Source: an uncultured Collinsella sp. (GTDB lineage Bacteria; Actinomycetota; Coriobacteriia; Coriobacteriales; Coriobacteriaceae). From it: 64,000 nucleotides of DNA. Location: NCBI GenBank assembly GCA_900758375.1, contig CAAERJ010000030.1, positions 21,439-85,438 on the forward strand, written 5' to 3'. Positions 43,430 to 54,577 of the stretch are shown here, piece after piece; position 1 is the first letter of the stretch; each line of letters opens with the position of its first letter. Position numbers and translations under genes: made by a program. The notes beneath the pieces were generated by a model. The model was given only the letters and a program-made list of their open reading frames with translations. It was not told where the DNA came from and made no database searches.

Positions 43430-44467
43430 CTAAAGGCCGCCGTCCCAGTGTCGAATCACGAACTCTCGCAGGTCGTTTTGACGTTTCTGGAATGTCTCGC
43501 TTCGGTCGCACTTGAGACCCATTGCGAGCGCGATGGCGTTCATCGCCCGATGCAATTGCAGCTGGTGGGCAAACTGAGTCCCGGTGAGGACGATCATCCT
43601 AAAGCCCAGCGCGCTCAGTACGGTCATACGCTCCGCGTCCGACGCGCTGCGCTGTTTATCAAGATGGTCCGAACCGTTGTATTCAACCCCCGTACCACTC
43701 GCTGGCGCATATACGTCGATCTCGAAATACCCGGCCTTTGCGAGATACTTGAACTCGCTGGGAACATCGACCCGATGGTTGAGCTCGATCTTGGCGTATC
43801 CCAGCCCTCCCTGGGAACGTTTTGCTACAACCATGATTGCGGTGGCCGTCTCCATGGGCGACCGCGCGCCATCGTGCACGCGCTTGAGCACGGCGGCCGC
43901 GCGTATAGCCCCCTGACGAGATCGGTTCTCATTGCAATAAGCAATCAAGTCGGCAACGGTATGCCTCTGCCCCATCTCGATATAATCGCCTGTCGACAGA
44001 TGATTCAAATGGTATCGGGCGCAGATTTCATACCCATATTCCAGCTGCTCGGGCTCGCTCATCCACGAACCCGCTTGGACAAAGCACATGACCTCATCAA
44101 CCACCAGAAGGCCCTCTGTCACCTCGATAAGATGGCCTGAAGGTACCGGCGCTCCAAACACGTGGCACCTAAATCCAGCCGGCGTCGAGCGCTCAAAATC
44201 GAAGTTGACGAGTGTGTCGATATGATCGAGCTCTTCTCGTGGAATACCGAACGAAACCAGATAGTCGGTAACAATCCCGGCAGCCGTTGAAGCCCTCAGT
44301 CCCTTGGCATCGAGTCCCAATTTGGGCAGGCTCGCGGTCGGCTCCGCTTCGTTAGCAAGCGAGTCCTCATCGTATAGGCTGCTTGCTCGCGAGAGCGGCT
44401 CGGACGGGCGCGCCACGTTGTGGTACAGCCAGGCAGTCTTATGGGACAGGACGATCGGCAGGTCCAT
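43430..44467 (-). CDS. Hypothetical protein with PDDEXK-like nuclease C-terminus
   Basis: A 345-aa soluble protein. The C-terminal 110 residues have the look of a DUF559/Vsr-type nuclease fold: FEIDVYAP near residue 252, VEYNGSDHLDKQRSASDAER near residue 266 (acidic-x-basic pattern) and LGFRMIVLTGTQF near residue 292. The N-terminal part resembles proteins annotated near abortive-infection (AbiEi-like) genes in related actinobacteria, but I cannot confirm this. No ribosome site better than a weak GGAGGG stands before the ATG at 44467. The gene is bracketed by IR65 copies 3 and 4, suggesting it is part of a small mobile cassette. Confidence 0.65.
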   Translation of the reverse strand: MDLPIVLSHKTAWLYHNVARPSEPLSRASSLYDEDSLANEAEPTASLPKLGLDAKGLRASTAAGIVTDYLVSFGIPREELDHIDTLVNFDFERSTPAGFRCHVFGAPVPSGHLIEVTEGLLVVDEVMCFVQAGSWMSEPEQLEYGYEICARYHLNHLSTGDYIEMGQRHTVADLIAYCNENRSRQGAIRAAAVLKRVHDGARSPMETATAIMVVAKRSQGGLGYAKIELNHRVDVPSEFKYLAKAGYFEIDVYAPASGTGVEYNGSDHLDKQRSASDAERMTVLSALGFRMIVLTGTQFAHQLQLHRAMNAIALAMGLKCDRSETFQKRQNDLREFVIRHWDGGL

Positions 44468-44783
44468 GAGCCCTCCAATGAAGTCGGATAACCAACCTTA
44501 TTCCCCTGCCCACGGGTCCGCACACCTTCGTGCGCAAGAAAGCGATTCCACCCGTTCGAGTGGCAGAAAACCCATCACAACATTCGATGCTTTTCCCGAT
44601 TTTGGCAAAAAACGGCGAATGTTGTGATGGTTTGAGGCGAGGTGAGGGGCACAGAGGGCCAAAGCATCGTGCTTGGAGCGTGACTTTTTTCGCCCGGCAC
44701 CCAACAAAAACCTTGACTCTACAATAGTTATAGGGTTTTCACTACACTGGTAGCTAAACGAACCAAGCCAGAAAGCCCCGCCC
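44468..44783. other. divergent promoter region with IR65 copy 4
   Basis: A 316-bp gap between the nuclease-like gene and the MATE gene. It contains IR65 copy 4 and an A/T-rich segment with TTGACT at 44713 that may belong to the MATE promoter; no well-spaced -10 box is obvious. Confidence 0.45.
44571..44633. repeat. IR65 inverted repeat, copy 4
   Basis: CCATCACAACATTCG and complement at the ends; near-identical twin of copy 3. Confidence 0.85.
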
Positions 44784-46130
44784 ATGGAACACGACCTCAC
44801 ACGCGGCAATGTCCTCAAGACCATCGCGGTCTTTGCCCTGCCCTATATGCTCTCGTACTTTTTGCAGATGCTCTACGGCATGGCCGACCTGTACATGATG
44901 GGGCAGTTTAGCGGCGCTGCCGGCATCACCGCCGTGGGCAATGGCGCGCAGACGCTCTATATCATTACCGTGACGCTCGTGGGCCTGGCCATGGGAACGA
45001 CGGTCATCGTCGGCCACGCCGTGGGTTCGCGTCGCTTCGATCGCGCCGAGACCGCCATCGGCAACACCATTACGCTCTTTATGGGTGTCTCGGTGGTGCT
45101 GGCCGTCATCTTGCTTGCACTATGCCCGCAGGTTGTGGCGCTCATTGGCACGCCACCCGAGGCGGTCGAAGGAACCGCCGCCTACCTGCGTATCTGCTTT
45201 ATCGGCATTCCCTTTATCGCCGCGTACAACATTCTTTCGGCCATTTTTCGCGGTCTGGGTGATTCACGCTCGCCTATGTACGTGATTGGCGTGGCATGCA
45301 TCATCAACATCGCACTCGACTTTCTATTTATCGGCCATATGGGGCTCGGCCCCGTGGGCGCGGCGCTCGGCACGGTGACAGCACAGACGGCCAGCGTTGC
45401 CCTCGCACTCGTGTGGCTCAAGAGCCGCCGCACGAACATCCACGTAAAGCGCAGCGACCTGCGCCCCCAGCCCGAGGTACTCGGCAGCATCCTTAAGATC
45501 GGCGTGCCCGTGGCCGTGCAGGACGGCTGCATCCAGGTGGCGTTTATGTTTATCACCGTCATCGCCAACCACCGAGGGCTCGTCGACGCCGCCGCCGTGG
45601 GCCTGGTCGAGAAGATGATCAGCTTTTTGTTCATTGTGCCGAGTTCCATGGGCGCCACCGTCAGCGCGCTCACGGCGCAGAATGCCGGCGCGGGCAAGGG
45701 CGACCGCGCGCGTCAGGTGCTCAAGGACGCCATGACGATCTCGGTGGTGTACGGTTGCCTGATCACGGTGCTGATGTGGCTGGTGGCGCCGGCGTTTATT
45801 GGCTTTTTTGCCAAGGACCCCGCGGTGGTCGCGGCCGGTACCGGCTATATGCACAGTTATATTTTCGATGCAATCTTTGCCGGCATCCACATTTGCTTTA
45901 GCGGCTTTTTCGCTGCATACGGCAAGAGCTATATCGGCTTTGCGCACAACGTGCTGGCCGTGGCGCTCATTCGCGTGCCGGGCGCTTGGCTGCTGTCGAA
46001 CGCCTATTCCGACACGCTGTTTCCCATGGGCATCGCTTCGCCGTGCGGATCAATTTTGTCGGCAGTCATCTGTGTTGTCGCGTTTACCGTGCTCAACCGG
46101 CGTGGGGCTTTTGACAAGTTGGTAGCGTAG
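44784..46130 (+). CDS. MATE family efflux transporter
   Basis: A 448-aa inner-membrane Na+ or H+ coupled drug/metabolite exporter with about 12 membrane spans. The N-terminus MEHDLTRGNVLKTIAVFALP is typical of DinF/NorM-like MATE proteins, and the two-fold repeat is visible: FLQMLYGMADLYMMGQFSG near residue 31 and VPVAVQDGCIQVAFMF near residue 239. A weak ribosome site (AGAAAG) precedes the ATG. A MerR-type regulator gene follows 54 bp later on the same strand and probably controls it. Confidence 0.92.
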   Translation: MEHDLTRGNVLKTIAVFALPYMLSYFLQMLYGMADLYMMGQFSGAAGITAVGNGAQTLYIITVTLVGLAMGTTVIVGHAVGSRRFDRAETAIGNTITLFMGVSVVLAVILLALCPQVVALIGTPPEAVEGTAAYLRICFIGIPFIAAYNILSAIFRGLGDSRSPMYVIGVACIINIALDFLFIGHMGLGPVGAALGTVTAQTASVALALVWLKSRRTNIHVKRSDLRPQPEVLGSILKIGVPVAVQDGCIQVAFMFITVIANHRGLVDAAAVGLVEKMISFLFIVPSSMGATVSALTAQNAGAGKGDRARQVLKDAMTISVVYGCLITVLMWLVAPAFIGFFAKDPAVVAAGTGYMHSYIFDAIFAGIHICFSGFFAAYGKSYIGFAHNVLAVALIRVPGAWLLSNAYSDTLFPMGIASPCGSILSAVICVVAFTVLNRRGAFDKLVA

Positions 46131-46184
46131 CGGGGCAACGCAAGCCTGGCGCCCCTCCCCGACCCTATTGAAAGGAGCGGTCCT

Positions 46185-47033
46185 GTGATCGACATGCCAA
46201 GTGAACATACCGAGGGCCTGCTCCGCATTGGCGAGGTGGCGCGCCTGTTTAACCTGAGCGTGGGCACGTTGCGCCATTACGAGCAGATGGGCCTACTGGA
46301 CCCGGCGCACATCGATCCGGCGAGCGGGTACCGCTACTACGGATCGCGGCAGCTCTCCACCCTCAATACCATCAGCCACCTGCGCGTTCTCGATTTGTCA
46401 CTCGCGCAAATCCGTGATTTTGTGACCACGCGCGATGTGGACCTTATGCAGCGGCAGCTGGCTCAGCAGCAGGAGCTCATCGAGCGCAAGCGCCGCGAGC
46501 TCGAACGCGTGTCGCGCAAGATCGATAACCGGCTTGCGCTGCTTCACGATGCCCTGAACACCAAGCTCGACACCATTTGCACAATCGATGCGCCCGAACT
46601 TCGCTGCGCCGTGCTGCGCGAACGCGTCAATCCTACCGACGCCTATGCGCTGGAGTGGCAGATTCGTCAATTGCAGAAGGGGCAGCACGAGACCTTTGTC
46701 TTCTTGGGCAACTTGGGCGTTGGGATCAGCGCCGAGCGCCTCGCCGCCGGCGACTTTGACGGCTACGACGAGGTCTTTTTGTTGCTCGATAACACCGATG
46801 ATTACGTGGGCGACGTCGAGACGCGGCCCGCCGCGCGATGCCTGACCATAAGCTTCCGCGGCACGCACGGGCAGGCAGGCACGCGCTATGAGCAGCTGCT
46901 CGGCTATATGCGCGAGCGCAACCTGACACCCGCCGGGCCCTCGCGCGAAATTGCCCTGATCGACGACATCATCAGCGACGACCCCACAACCTATGTGACA
47001 CAGATCACGGTGCCGATTGCCCCAGCAAAGTAA
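46185..47033 (+). CDS. MerR family transcriptional regulator
   Basis: A 282-aa regulator. The N-terminal winged helix LRIGEVARLFNLSVGTLRHY begins near residue 12, followed by GYRYYGSRQL and the long dimer coiled coil (about residues 70-130). The C-terminal 150 residues resemble the BmrR/GyrI-like ligand pocket. It starts with GTG at 46185 behind AAAGGAG at 7 nt. The position right after a MATE pump suggests a multidrug-sensing activator of that pump; effector unknown. A bidirectional hairpin follows. Confidence 0.88.
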   Translation: MIDMPSEHTEGLLRIGEVARLFNLSVGTLRHYEQMGLLDPAHIDPASGYRYYGSRQLSTLNTISHLRVLDLSLAQIRDFVTTRDVDLMQRQLAQQQELIERKRRELERVSRKIDNRLALLHDALNTKLDTICTIDAPELRCAVLRERVNPTDAYALEWQIRQLQKGQHETFVFLGNLGVGISAERLAAGDFDGYDEVFLLLDNTDDYVGDVETRPAARCLTISFRGTHGQAGTRYEQLLGYMRERNLTPAGPSREIALIDDIISDDPTTYVTQITVPIAPAK

Positions 47034-47035
47034 GA

Positions 47036-47071
47036 ACCGCCCGGAAGACATCGTGCTTCCGGGCGATTCTT
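47036..47071. terminator. bidirectional hairpin between merR-like gene and ligA
   Basis: GCCCGGAAG/CTTCCGGGC stem with outer GAA/TTC pairs, 3 nt past the regulator stop and 20 nt from the ligA stop. TTCTTC follows on the plus strand. Confidence 0.7.
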
Positions 47072-47090
47072 CAATTTGACTATTGATGCA

Positions 47091-49391
<2,301 letters not shown>

Positions 49392-49497
49392 TCAAACCGC
49401 ACCGAATCGGCAGCCGCTAGACCGGGGTGGATCGCGCGATCCAACCATGCTCTTATCAACTCTAAATGATCCGTTTTCCTCCGTCCCCAACGGATCA

Positions 49498-49540
49498 ATA
49501 AGAAAAGAGGGGCTGTCCCACGTTGATGGGACAGCCCCTC
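49498..49540 (-). terminator. rho-independent terminator of htrA
   Basis: Perfect stem GAGGGGCTGTCCCA/TGGGACAGCCCCTC with a 6-nt loop, followed on the minus strand by TTTTCTTATT, 28 nt past the stop. Confidence 0.92.
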
Positions 49541-49567
49541 TGGCATCGGTATGTGCGATACGGCTCG

Positions 49568-51028
49568 TTAGTAACCCTGGCCGTAGCCCTGACCCTGGCC
49601 CTGCTGGCCTAGTAGCTCCTCCAGGTACTGGCGCAGCTGCTCGTCGGTAATACCGCCGTTGCCGGTGTCGGTCGAACTGTCGTCCTGCTGCTGGTTCTGC
49701 AACTCCTCATCGGAGCCCAGCTCGACGGTGACCTTCTTCTCTTCCTTGCCGCGCATGAGCGTGATCTCGACTTTCTCGCCCACCTCGTGGCTGCGCAGTG
49801 CGATGATCAGACCATCGGCGCTCGTGATCTCGTCGTCGCCCAGCTTGGTGATGACGTCGCCCTCCTGAATGCCGGCCTTGGCGGCAGGACCGTCCTCGAC
49901 GACGCTTGCCACATACGCGCCGCTATCGGTGCTCAGCTTGTTGGTGCGGGCGTTGAGCGCATTGACGCTCGAAAGCGTAGCGCCCATGTACGGATGTACC
50001 GGCGTCTTGCCGTCGATGATCTGGTCGGCAATGTTCTTGGCGTAGTTAACGGGAATAGCAAAGCCCACGCCCGAGCTGGAGCCCGAATAGCTCTCGATAA
50101 GCGAGTTAATACCCACGAGCTCGCCGTTGTCGTTGACGAGTGCGCCACCGGAGTTGCCCGGGTTGATGGCGGCATCGGTCTGGATCATGTTGGCGTAGAT
50201 GGTGTTGCCGCTGGTAGAGCTCATGGCCGTGGAGCGGTACAGCGCCGACACGATGCCCGTGGAGACAGATTGCTCGTTGCCGAACGGCGAGCCGATGGCC
50301 ATGACCCACTCGCCCACGTTGAGCTTGGAGGAGTCGCCGATCTCGATCGGCGTGAGCTTGGAGGCGTCTGCATCCTTGAGCTTGATGACGGCCAGGTCGC
50401 TCGAAGCATCGTTGCCCACGAACTCGGCCTCGTAGGTGGTGCCATCGTCCATGGTCACCACGTACTGGTCGTAACCATCGACCACGTGGTTGTTGGTGAG
50501 GATGTGGCCCTCGGTATCGAGCACAACGCCCGAACCGACGCTGCCCGAGCTGTCCGACTCGTCGGCAGACTGCGAAAGCGAGCCATTCTGGCTGCCGCTC
50601 GAAGTGGCGGTGATGGAAACCACGGAGGGCAATGCCTTGGCAGAAACGGCCTCGGCCAGCGTGGTGTCCTCGGAGTCGATCGTAATCTTTTGCGTCGACG
50701 AACCCGAAGCGCCCGCCGTCACGGCATTCTTGCCGCCACCGATATCGAGCGTGCCACTCATAATGAGCGCGATGACCAGCAAGGCGCCGCAGGCACAGCC
50801 GGCGAGTGCCGTAATAAAGATCGGCAGCTTTTTGGTCTTGGTCTTGACCACCGTGTGCTTGTTCACGACCTGCTGACCGCCCAGCGGCTTGCCGGTCTGC
50901 GTGTCGTAGGCCTGCACGTAAGGAATGTTGCTACCGGCAGGCGTCGACTCCACCTGCACGCGCGGCTGCTGCTGGGTCTCGCCAGCGTTGCCTGCATCCT
51001 GGGGACGCTGGGAATCGTACTCGCTCAT
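49568..51028 (-). CDS. HtrA/DegP-like membrane-anchored serine protease
   Basis: A 486-aa envelope quality-control protease. A Gln-rich cytoplasmic N-terminus, a single membrane span (about residues 70-92, LPIFITALAGCACGALLVIA), an outside trypsin-like domain with catalytic His in TNNHVVDGYD, Asp in SSDLAVIKL and Ser in GNSGGALV, and a PDZ domain near residues 360-450 (VVEDGPAAKAGIQEGDVI). The C-terminus ends in Gln/Gly/Tyr-rich repeats. The ATG at 51028 follows AAAGGA. It lies upstream of a strong terminator and is likely transcribed alone. Confidence 0.95.
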   Translation of the reverse strand: MSEYDSQRPQDAGNAGETQQQPRVQVESTPAGSNIPYVQAYDTQTGKPLGGQQVVNKHTVVKTKTKKLPIFITALAGCACGALLVIALIMSGTLDIGGGKNAVTAGASGSSTQKITIDSEDTTLAEAVSAKALPSVVSITATSSGSQNGSLSQSADESDSSGSVGSGVVLDTEGHILTNNHVVDGYDQYVVTMDDGTTYEAEFVGNDASSDLAVIKLKDADASKLTPIEIGDSSKLNVGEWVMAIGSPFGNEQSVSTGIVSALYRSTAMSSTSGNTIYANMIQTDAAINPGNSGGALVNDNGELVGINSLIESYSGSSSGVGFAIPVNYAKNIADQIIDGKTPVHPYMGATLSSVNALNARTNKLSTDSGAYVASVVEDGPAAKAGIQEGDVITKLGDDEITSADGLIIALRSHEVGEKVEITLMRGKEEKKVTVELGSDEELQNQQQDDSSTDTGNGGITDEQLRQYLEELLGQQGQGQGYGQGY

Positions 51029-51199
51029 AGCTGCGATCCTTTCGTCAAATAACCAAAGGCCCGCCAAACATGTGGCGGGCCATCATTGTTCACGTTGAGT
51101 TGTACCCCAATATGCGGGCGTACGTGTATGAGAACGCAATCTTTTAGGAAGGCTTAAGTTCTGTTGCAGGCCCGAAAGGAACCCGCACCTGCGTCAAAA

Positions 51200-51232
51200 C
51201 CACCACAAAGGTGCCTGTCCCCTTTGTGGTGG
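51200..51232 (-). terminator. conserved-loop hairpin, copy 4 (after GlnR-like gene)
   Basis: CCACCACAAAGG...CCTTTGTGGTGG with TGCCTGTCC in the loop, 5 nt past the regulator stop codon; minus strand continues TTTTGACG. Confidence 0.75.
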
Positions 51233-51236
51233 AAAT

Positions 51237-51899
51237 CTAGTCCTTAAACAGATAGCCCACGCCGCGGACGGTGGTGATGTGCGCCGCGATTTGCGGGCCC
51301 ACCTTGGAGCGGATGCGTCGAATGTGCACGTCGACGGTGCGCGTGCCGCCGCAGTACTCAAAGCCCCATACGCGGTGCAGCAGCACCTCGCGGCTGTAGG
51401 CACGGTTGGGATGCGTCGCCAAAAAGCTCAGCAGCGAGTACTCCATCAGCGTCAGGTCGATGGGCTCGTCATCGAGCGTCACCTGGTAGGTGGCCAGGTT
51501 AATCTCGAGGTTATCGATGTTGAGCACATCGTCGGCGGTGACGGTCTCCTCCTCGCCCATCAGACGCTGCGCGCGAGCCTTGAGCTCGTTGGGCGTTGCC
51601 GTGGGACATACAAAGTCGGCATGCGCGTGATTCGGCAGGCGCAAGGTACCGAGCGCCTCGTCATCGACGATCACCAACATGGGGACGCCGCCGCGATCGT
51701 CAAGCCACTTGGCAATCTGATCGATGCGGTCGCTGCGGATGCCATCGCAATCGAGGATCAGCAGGTCAAAGTCGTGCGCCGCAGTCGGCGAATCGGGGGT
51801 GGCCAGGCTCACCTCGACACCCAAGGTGGTCGTCAAGCTGCGGGCAAACTCGTGGAAGCGCGTGGTGCGCGCCATGAACAGGGCACTCTTTTCGGACAT
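51237..51899 (-). CDS. glnR: GlnR-like OmpR-family response regulator
   Basis: A 220-aa regulator with an N-terminal receiver-like domain (LLILDCDG near residue 47) and a C-terminal winged helix (YQVTLDDEPIDLTLMEYSLL near residue 137; GTRTVDVHIRRIRSKVG near residue 190). No sensor kinase is encoded nearby, as for the orphan GlnR of actinobacteria that controls nitrogen assimilation. It sits 51 bp after the glnA stop and on the same strand, which supports the GlnR assignment by context. GGAGG precedes the ATG at 51899. The family call (winged-helix regulator) is firm; the GlnR role is inference. Confidence 0.75.
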   Translation of the reverse strand: MSEKSALFMARTTRFHEFARSLTTTLGVEVSLATPDSPTAAHDFDLLILDCDGIRSDRIDQIAKWLDDRGGVPMLVIVDDEALGTLRLPNHAHADFVCPTATPNELKARAQRLMGEEETVTADDVLNIDNLEINLATYQVTLDDEPIDLTLMEYSLLSFLATHPNRAYSREVLLHRVWGFEYCGGTRTVDVHIRRIRSKVGPQIAAHITTVRGVGYLFKD

Positions 51900-51949
51900 A
51901 TCGGCCTCCAAAGAAATGAGCTCAATCGTACTGGAACAAGCCAGCGCGA

Positions 51950-53287
51950 TTAGGAGTTCGCCAGGTAGTGCTTGATCTCCCACTCGGTGATCGTGGACTC
52001 AAACTTATGCCACTCGTCGCGCTTCTTTTTGAGGAAGAAGCCGTGGATGTGCTCGCCGAGGGCATCCTTCATAAACTGCGAGTCCTCAAACACGTCGAGC
52101 GCCTCTTTGAGCGAGCGCGGCAGCGGCGTGTAGCCGGCCTCGAGCATCTGACGGTCGGTAAGCTTGAGCGTCTCGGCCGTTGCCTCGGGCGGGAGTTCCA
52201 GCTTGCGCTCGATGCCGTCCAGACCAGCCGCCAGCGTAACGGCGTTGACCAGGTACGGATTGGCCATGGGATCGGGACTGCGCAGCTCGATGCGCGTGGA
52301 CAGCTGCTTGCCAGGCTTGTAGACCGGGATGCGGACCATGCTCGCGCGGTTGCGCAGGCCCCACGTGGCGTACTGCGGCACGGAGTCGCCGCCCGTGGTG
52401 ATGCGCTTGTACGAGTTTACCGTGGGGTTGGTGATGGCGCTGATCTCGCGCGCGTGCGCCAAGATGCCGGCCATGTAGTGCTTGGCGATATCGGAGAGGT
52501 GGTACTTCTCGTCATCCTCGCCCCAAAAGACGTTGTTGCCGTCGTGGTCGAACAGCGACTGATGCAAAAACATGGCGCTGCCGTCCTCGCCCGCCAACGG
52601 CTTGGGCATAAAGGAGGCATGGCAACCGCTCTCGTAGGCCTGCTGCTTAATGATGAGTTTGGCCGTGGTGATGGCGTCGGACATGCTCAGGGCCTCGGCG
52701 TGGCGCAGGCTCATGCCGTGTTGCGAGCGGCCGGCGGCGTGGAAGGTGTACTCCACGGGCACGGACATCTTCTCGAGCGTGAGGACCGTGTTGCGACGCA
52801 GGTCGCGGGCGGCGTCGCTCACCGAAAGATCGAAGTAGCCCACGTTGTCGAGCGGCTCGGGGGTGTGCTCGTCGGGGAAGTAGTAGTACTCCAGCTCGGC
52901 GCCCACGTTGAGCAGATAGCCGGCCTTCTCGGCCTTGTAGAACATGCGGCGCAACGCATCGCGCGGGTCGCCGGCAAACGGCTTGCGATCGGGAGTGCAC
53001 ACGTCGCAGAACACGCGGGCAACGCCGTTATGGCTCGGGCGCCACGGCAGGATCTGGAAGGTCGAAGCATCGGGGAATGCGAGCATGTCGGCTTCCTCAG
53101 GCGTGGCAAAGCCCTCGATAGCGGAGCCGTCAAAGCCAATACCCTCCTCAAAAGCGACCTCGAGGTCCTCGGGGCTAATGGCAAAGTTCTTGAGGCGGCC
53201 GAGAATGTCGACAAACCACAGACGCACAAAGCGGATGTCACGCTGCTCTACGGAGCGGAGTACGTAATCGATGTTCTGCTGGTTCAT
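51950..53287 (-). CDS. glnA: Glutamine synthetase type I
   Basis: A 445-aa GSI that makes glutamine from glutamate and ammonia. Motifs: WFVDILGRLKNF near residue 24, GFDGSAIEGFA near residue 50, the ATP/metal segment AGRSQHGMSLRHAEAL, and HASFMPKPLAGEDGSAMFLH near residue 218. The length and the absence of a recognisable adenylylation-site loop suggest a GSI-alpha type controlled by feedback and transcription and not by adenylylation. AAGGGGAG precedes the ATG. It is followed by the GlnR-like gene. A GlnR-type box lies 66 bp upstream. This is the second glutamine synthetase in the window. Confidence 0.96.
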   Translation of the reverse strand: MNQQNIDYVLRSVEQRDIRFVRLWFVDILGRLKNFAISPEDLEVAFEEGIGFDGSAIEGFATPEEADMLAFPDASTFQILPWRPSHNGVARVFCDVCTPDRKPFAGDPRDALRRMFYKAEKAGYLLNVGAELEYYYFPDEHTPEPLDNVGYFDLSVSDAARDLRRNTVLTLEKMSVPVEYTFHAAGRSQHGMSLRHAEALSMSDAITTAKLIIKQQAYESGCHASFMPKPLAGEDGSAMFLHQSLFDHDGNNVFWGEDDEKYHLSDIAKHYMAGILAHAREISAITNPTVNSYKRITTGGDSVPQYATWGLRNRASMVRIPVYKPGKQLSTRIELRSPDPMANPYLVNAVTLAAGLDGIERKLELPPEATAETLKLTDRQMLEAGYTPLPRSLKEALDVFEDSQFMKDALGEHIHGFFLKKKRDEWHKFESTITEWEIKHYLANS

Positions 53288-53352
53288 GTCGCTCCCCTTT
53301 CTTTCGGGCGGGTTTCGACTGGTCTATATCGCAGATACTATCGCAGAAAAAT

Positions 53353-53368
53353 GTTTCCGCAGGGTTAA
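53353..53368 (-). promoter_or_regulatory. candidate GlnR-type box upstream of glnA
   Basis: Minus strand TTAAC-n6-GAAAC, one base off GTnAC-n6-GAAAC. It shares TGTTTCCGC on the plus strand with the site upstream of glnN at 3113. It lies 66 bp before the glnA start. Confidence 0.4.
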
Positions 53369-53421
53369 AGCGTATCAAGCGCTCAAAAAACGTGTGTGAA
53401 CAGGCCGTTGCGAACGAGCGG

Positions 53422-54444
53422 CTAGCGCGAGGTCGAAGCGCGGTGTTCGATGTGGCCGGGGATCTCGATGCGCTTGGGGGCGAGCTTTGCGGCATCGCCC
53501 ACCGTAGTGGTAACGACGTCGATACGCTCGGACAGACGCTCGACTACGCGCTCGGCAATGGTGAGGGTGTCCTGCGCGGCCGTGGTCACGCCGCCAAAGA
53601 GCACGTGGTTCCAGGGGTAATCGTCAAACGTCGAGATCTTAAGACCGGCCGGCAACGAGGGTCCCAACTGTGCCAGTGCCTCGGTCAGACGTAGGAAGAC
53701 CAGGCCGTTGACAGCGATAAGGCCGAGTCTTTTGCCCGCATAGCCGCGGATGGTCTCGTCCAAGCGGCCAACGCCAGTGGCACCGCCATCGGCCAAGGTG
53801 ACAACCTCGCCGGCAAGGCCGCGTCGCGACAGCTCGTCGGTAAAGGCCTCGGCACGCTCACGACGCACGGGGCTGTCGTCGCTCGCCTCGGTGAGCAGGC
53901 ACAGGCGCTCGCTGCCCGCAGCAGCCAAGGCGTCTACCAAGCCAGCGACCAGCTCACGGTTGTTAGATGTCACCAAATCGATGCCGCCGTCGGCAACATC
54001 GCGGTCGAGCAGCACAACGGGCAGGCGCCCCGCTGCCGCGGCGATTGCCTCGTCGTTGCCTCCACAGGTGTTGACGACCAGGCCGTCCGCGCCGGCATCG
54101 ATAAGTCTGGTGAGCGACTCTGCTTCCTTAGCGGGATCGTTGCCGCTAATGGCCGTCATAAGCGAGCAGCCGCGCGCGGCGGCGCTAGCGGAAAGGCCCT
54201 CGAGCATGGCGCTGGAGAACGGGTTGGCGATGTCGGCCAAGATCACGCCGATGAGGTTGGTGCGTGAGCTGCGCAGATTGCGCGCGGCGGCACGTGGGCG
54301 ATAGCCGGTGCGCTCGATAACCGCCGCAATGCGAGCACGGGTTTCCTCGGTCATCTGCCCGGGGCGGTTGTTGAGATAGCGCGAGACCGTGGCCGGACTC
54401 ACGCCCGCCTCGGCGGCAATGTCCTTAATCCTCATCTGCGCCAT
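53422..54444 (-). CDS. LacI family transcriptional regulator
   Basis: A 340-aa repressor. The N-terminal helix-turn-helix IKDIAAEAGVSPATVSRYLN begins near residue 5; the periplasmic-binding-protein-like sugar domain starts at LIGVILADIANPFSSAMLEG near residue 61 and ends with TAAQDTLTIAERVVERL. It is divergent from kdgK and eda, with two operator-like repeats in between, so it very likely controls 2-keto-3-deoxygluconate use and itself. The ATG at 54444 has a weak ribosome site; a start at 54435 is possible. Inducer probably a sugar acid (inference). Confidence 0.9.
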   Translation of the reverse strand: MAQMRIKDIAAEAGVSPATVSRYLNNRPGQMTEETRARIAAVIERTGYRPRAAARNLRSSRTNLIGVILADIANPFSSAMLEGLSASAAARGCSLMTAISGNDPAKEAESLTRLIDAGADGLVVNTCGGNDEAIAAAAGRLPVVLLDRDVADGGIDLVTSNNRELVAGLVDALAAAGSERLCLLTEASDDSPVRRERAEAFTDELSRRGLAGEVVTLADGGATGVGRLDETIRGYAGKRLGLIAVNGLVFLRLTEALAQLGPSLPAGLKISTFDDYPWNHVLFGGVTTAAQDTLTIAERVVERLSERIDVVTTTVGDAAKLAPKRIEIPGHIEHRASTSR

Positions 54445-54529
54445 AGCGCACCCCGTTTCCCAATTGTCAGCAGTCTGAGCCATTTTAGGCATTTTTTAAA
54501 AATGCCGGTTGCAAAACGCTGTAGGTGAG

Positions 54530-54535
54530 TATACT
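54530..54535 (+). promoter_or_regulatory. -10 box of the kdgK promoter
   Basis: TATACT about 11 bp before the first LacI-type operator. The best -35 candidate TTGCAA lies 15 bp upstream, which is short. Repressor binding at the operator would cover the start site. Confidence 0.4.
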
Positions 54536-54545
54536 ACAACTCGAA

Positions 54546-54575
54546 ACGAAACCGATTTCGTAAACCGATTTCGGC
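54546..54575. promoter_or_regulatory. two overlapping LacI-type operators
   Basis: ACGAAACCGATTTCGT (54546-54561) is a near-perfect 16-bp palindrome with the central CG of LacI-family sites. A second copy of its right part, GTAAACCGATTTCGGC (54560-54575), follows with a 14-bp offset. Placed between the divergent LacI regulator and kdgK. Confidence 0.6.
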
Positions 54576-54577
54576 AA

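Noticed and set aside
28560..44633. Repeats considered as CRISPR
   Set aside because: The copies are palindromic, kilobases apart and lie between genes; there is no regular repeat-spacer spacing and no cas gene.
51237..53287. Two-component system beside glnA
   Set aside because: No histidine kinase gene is present; the regulator is better read as an orphan GlnR-like protein.
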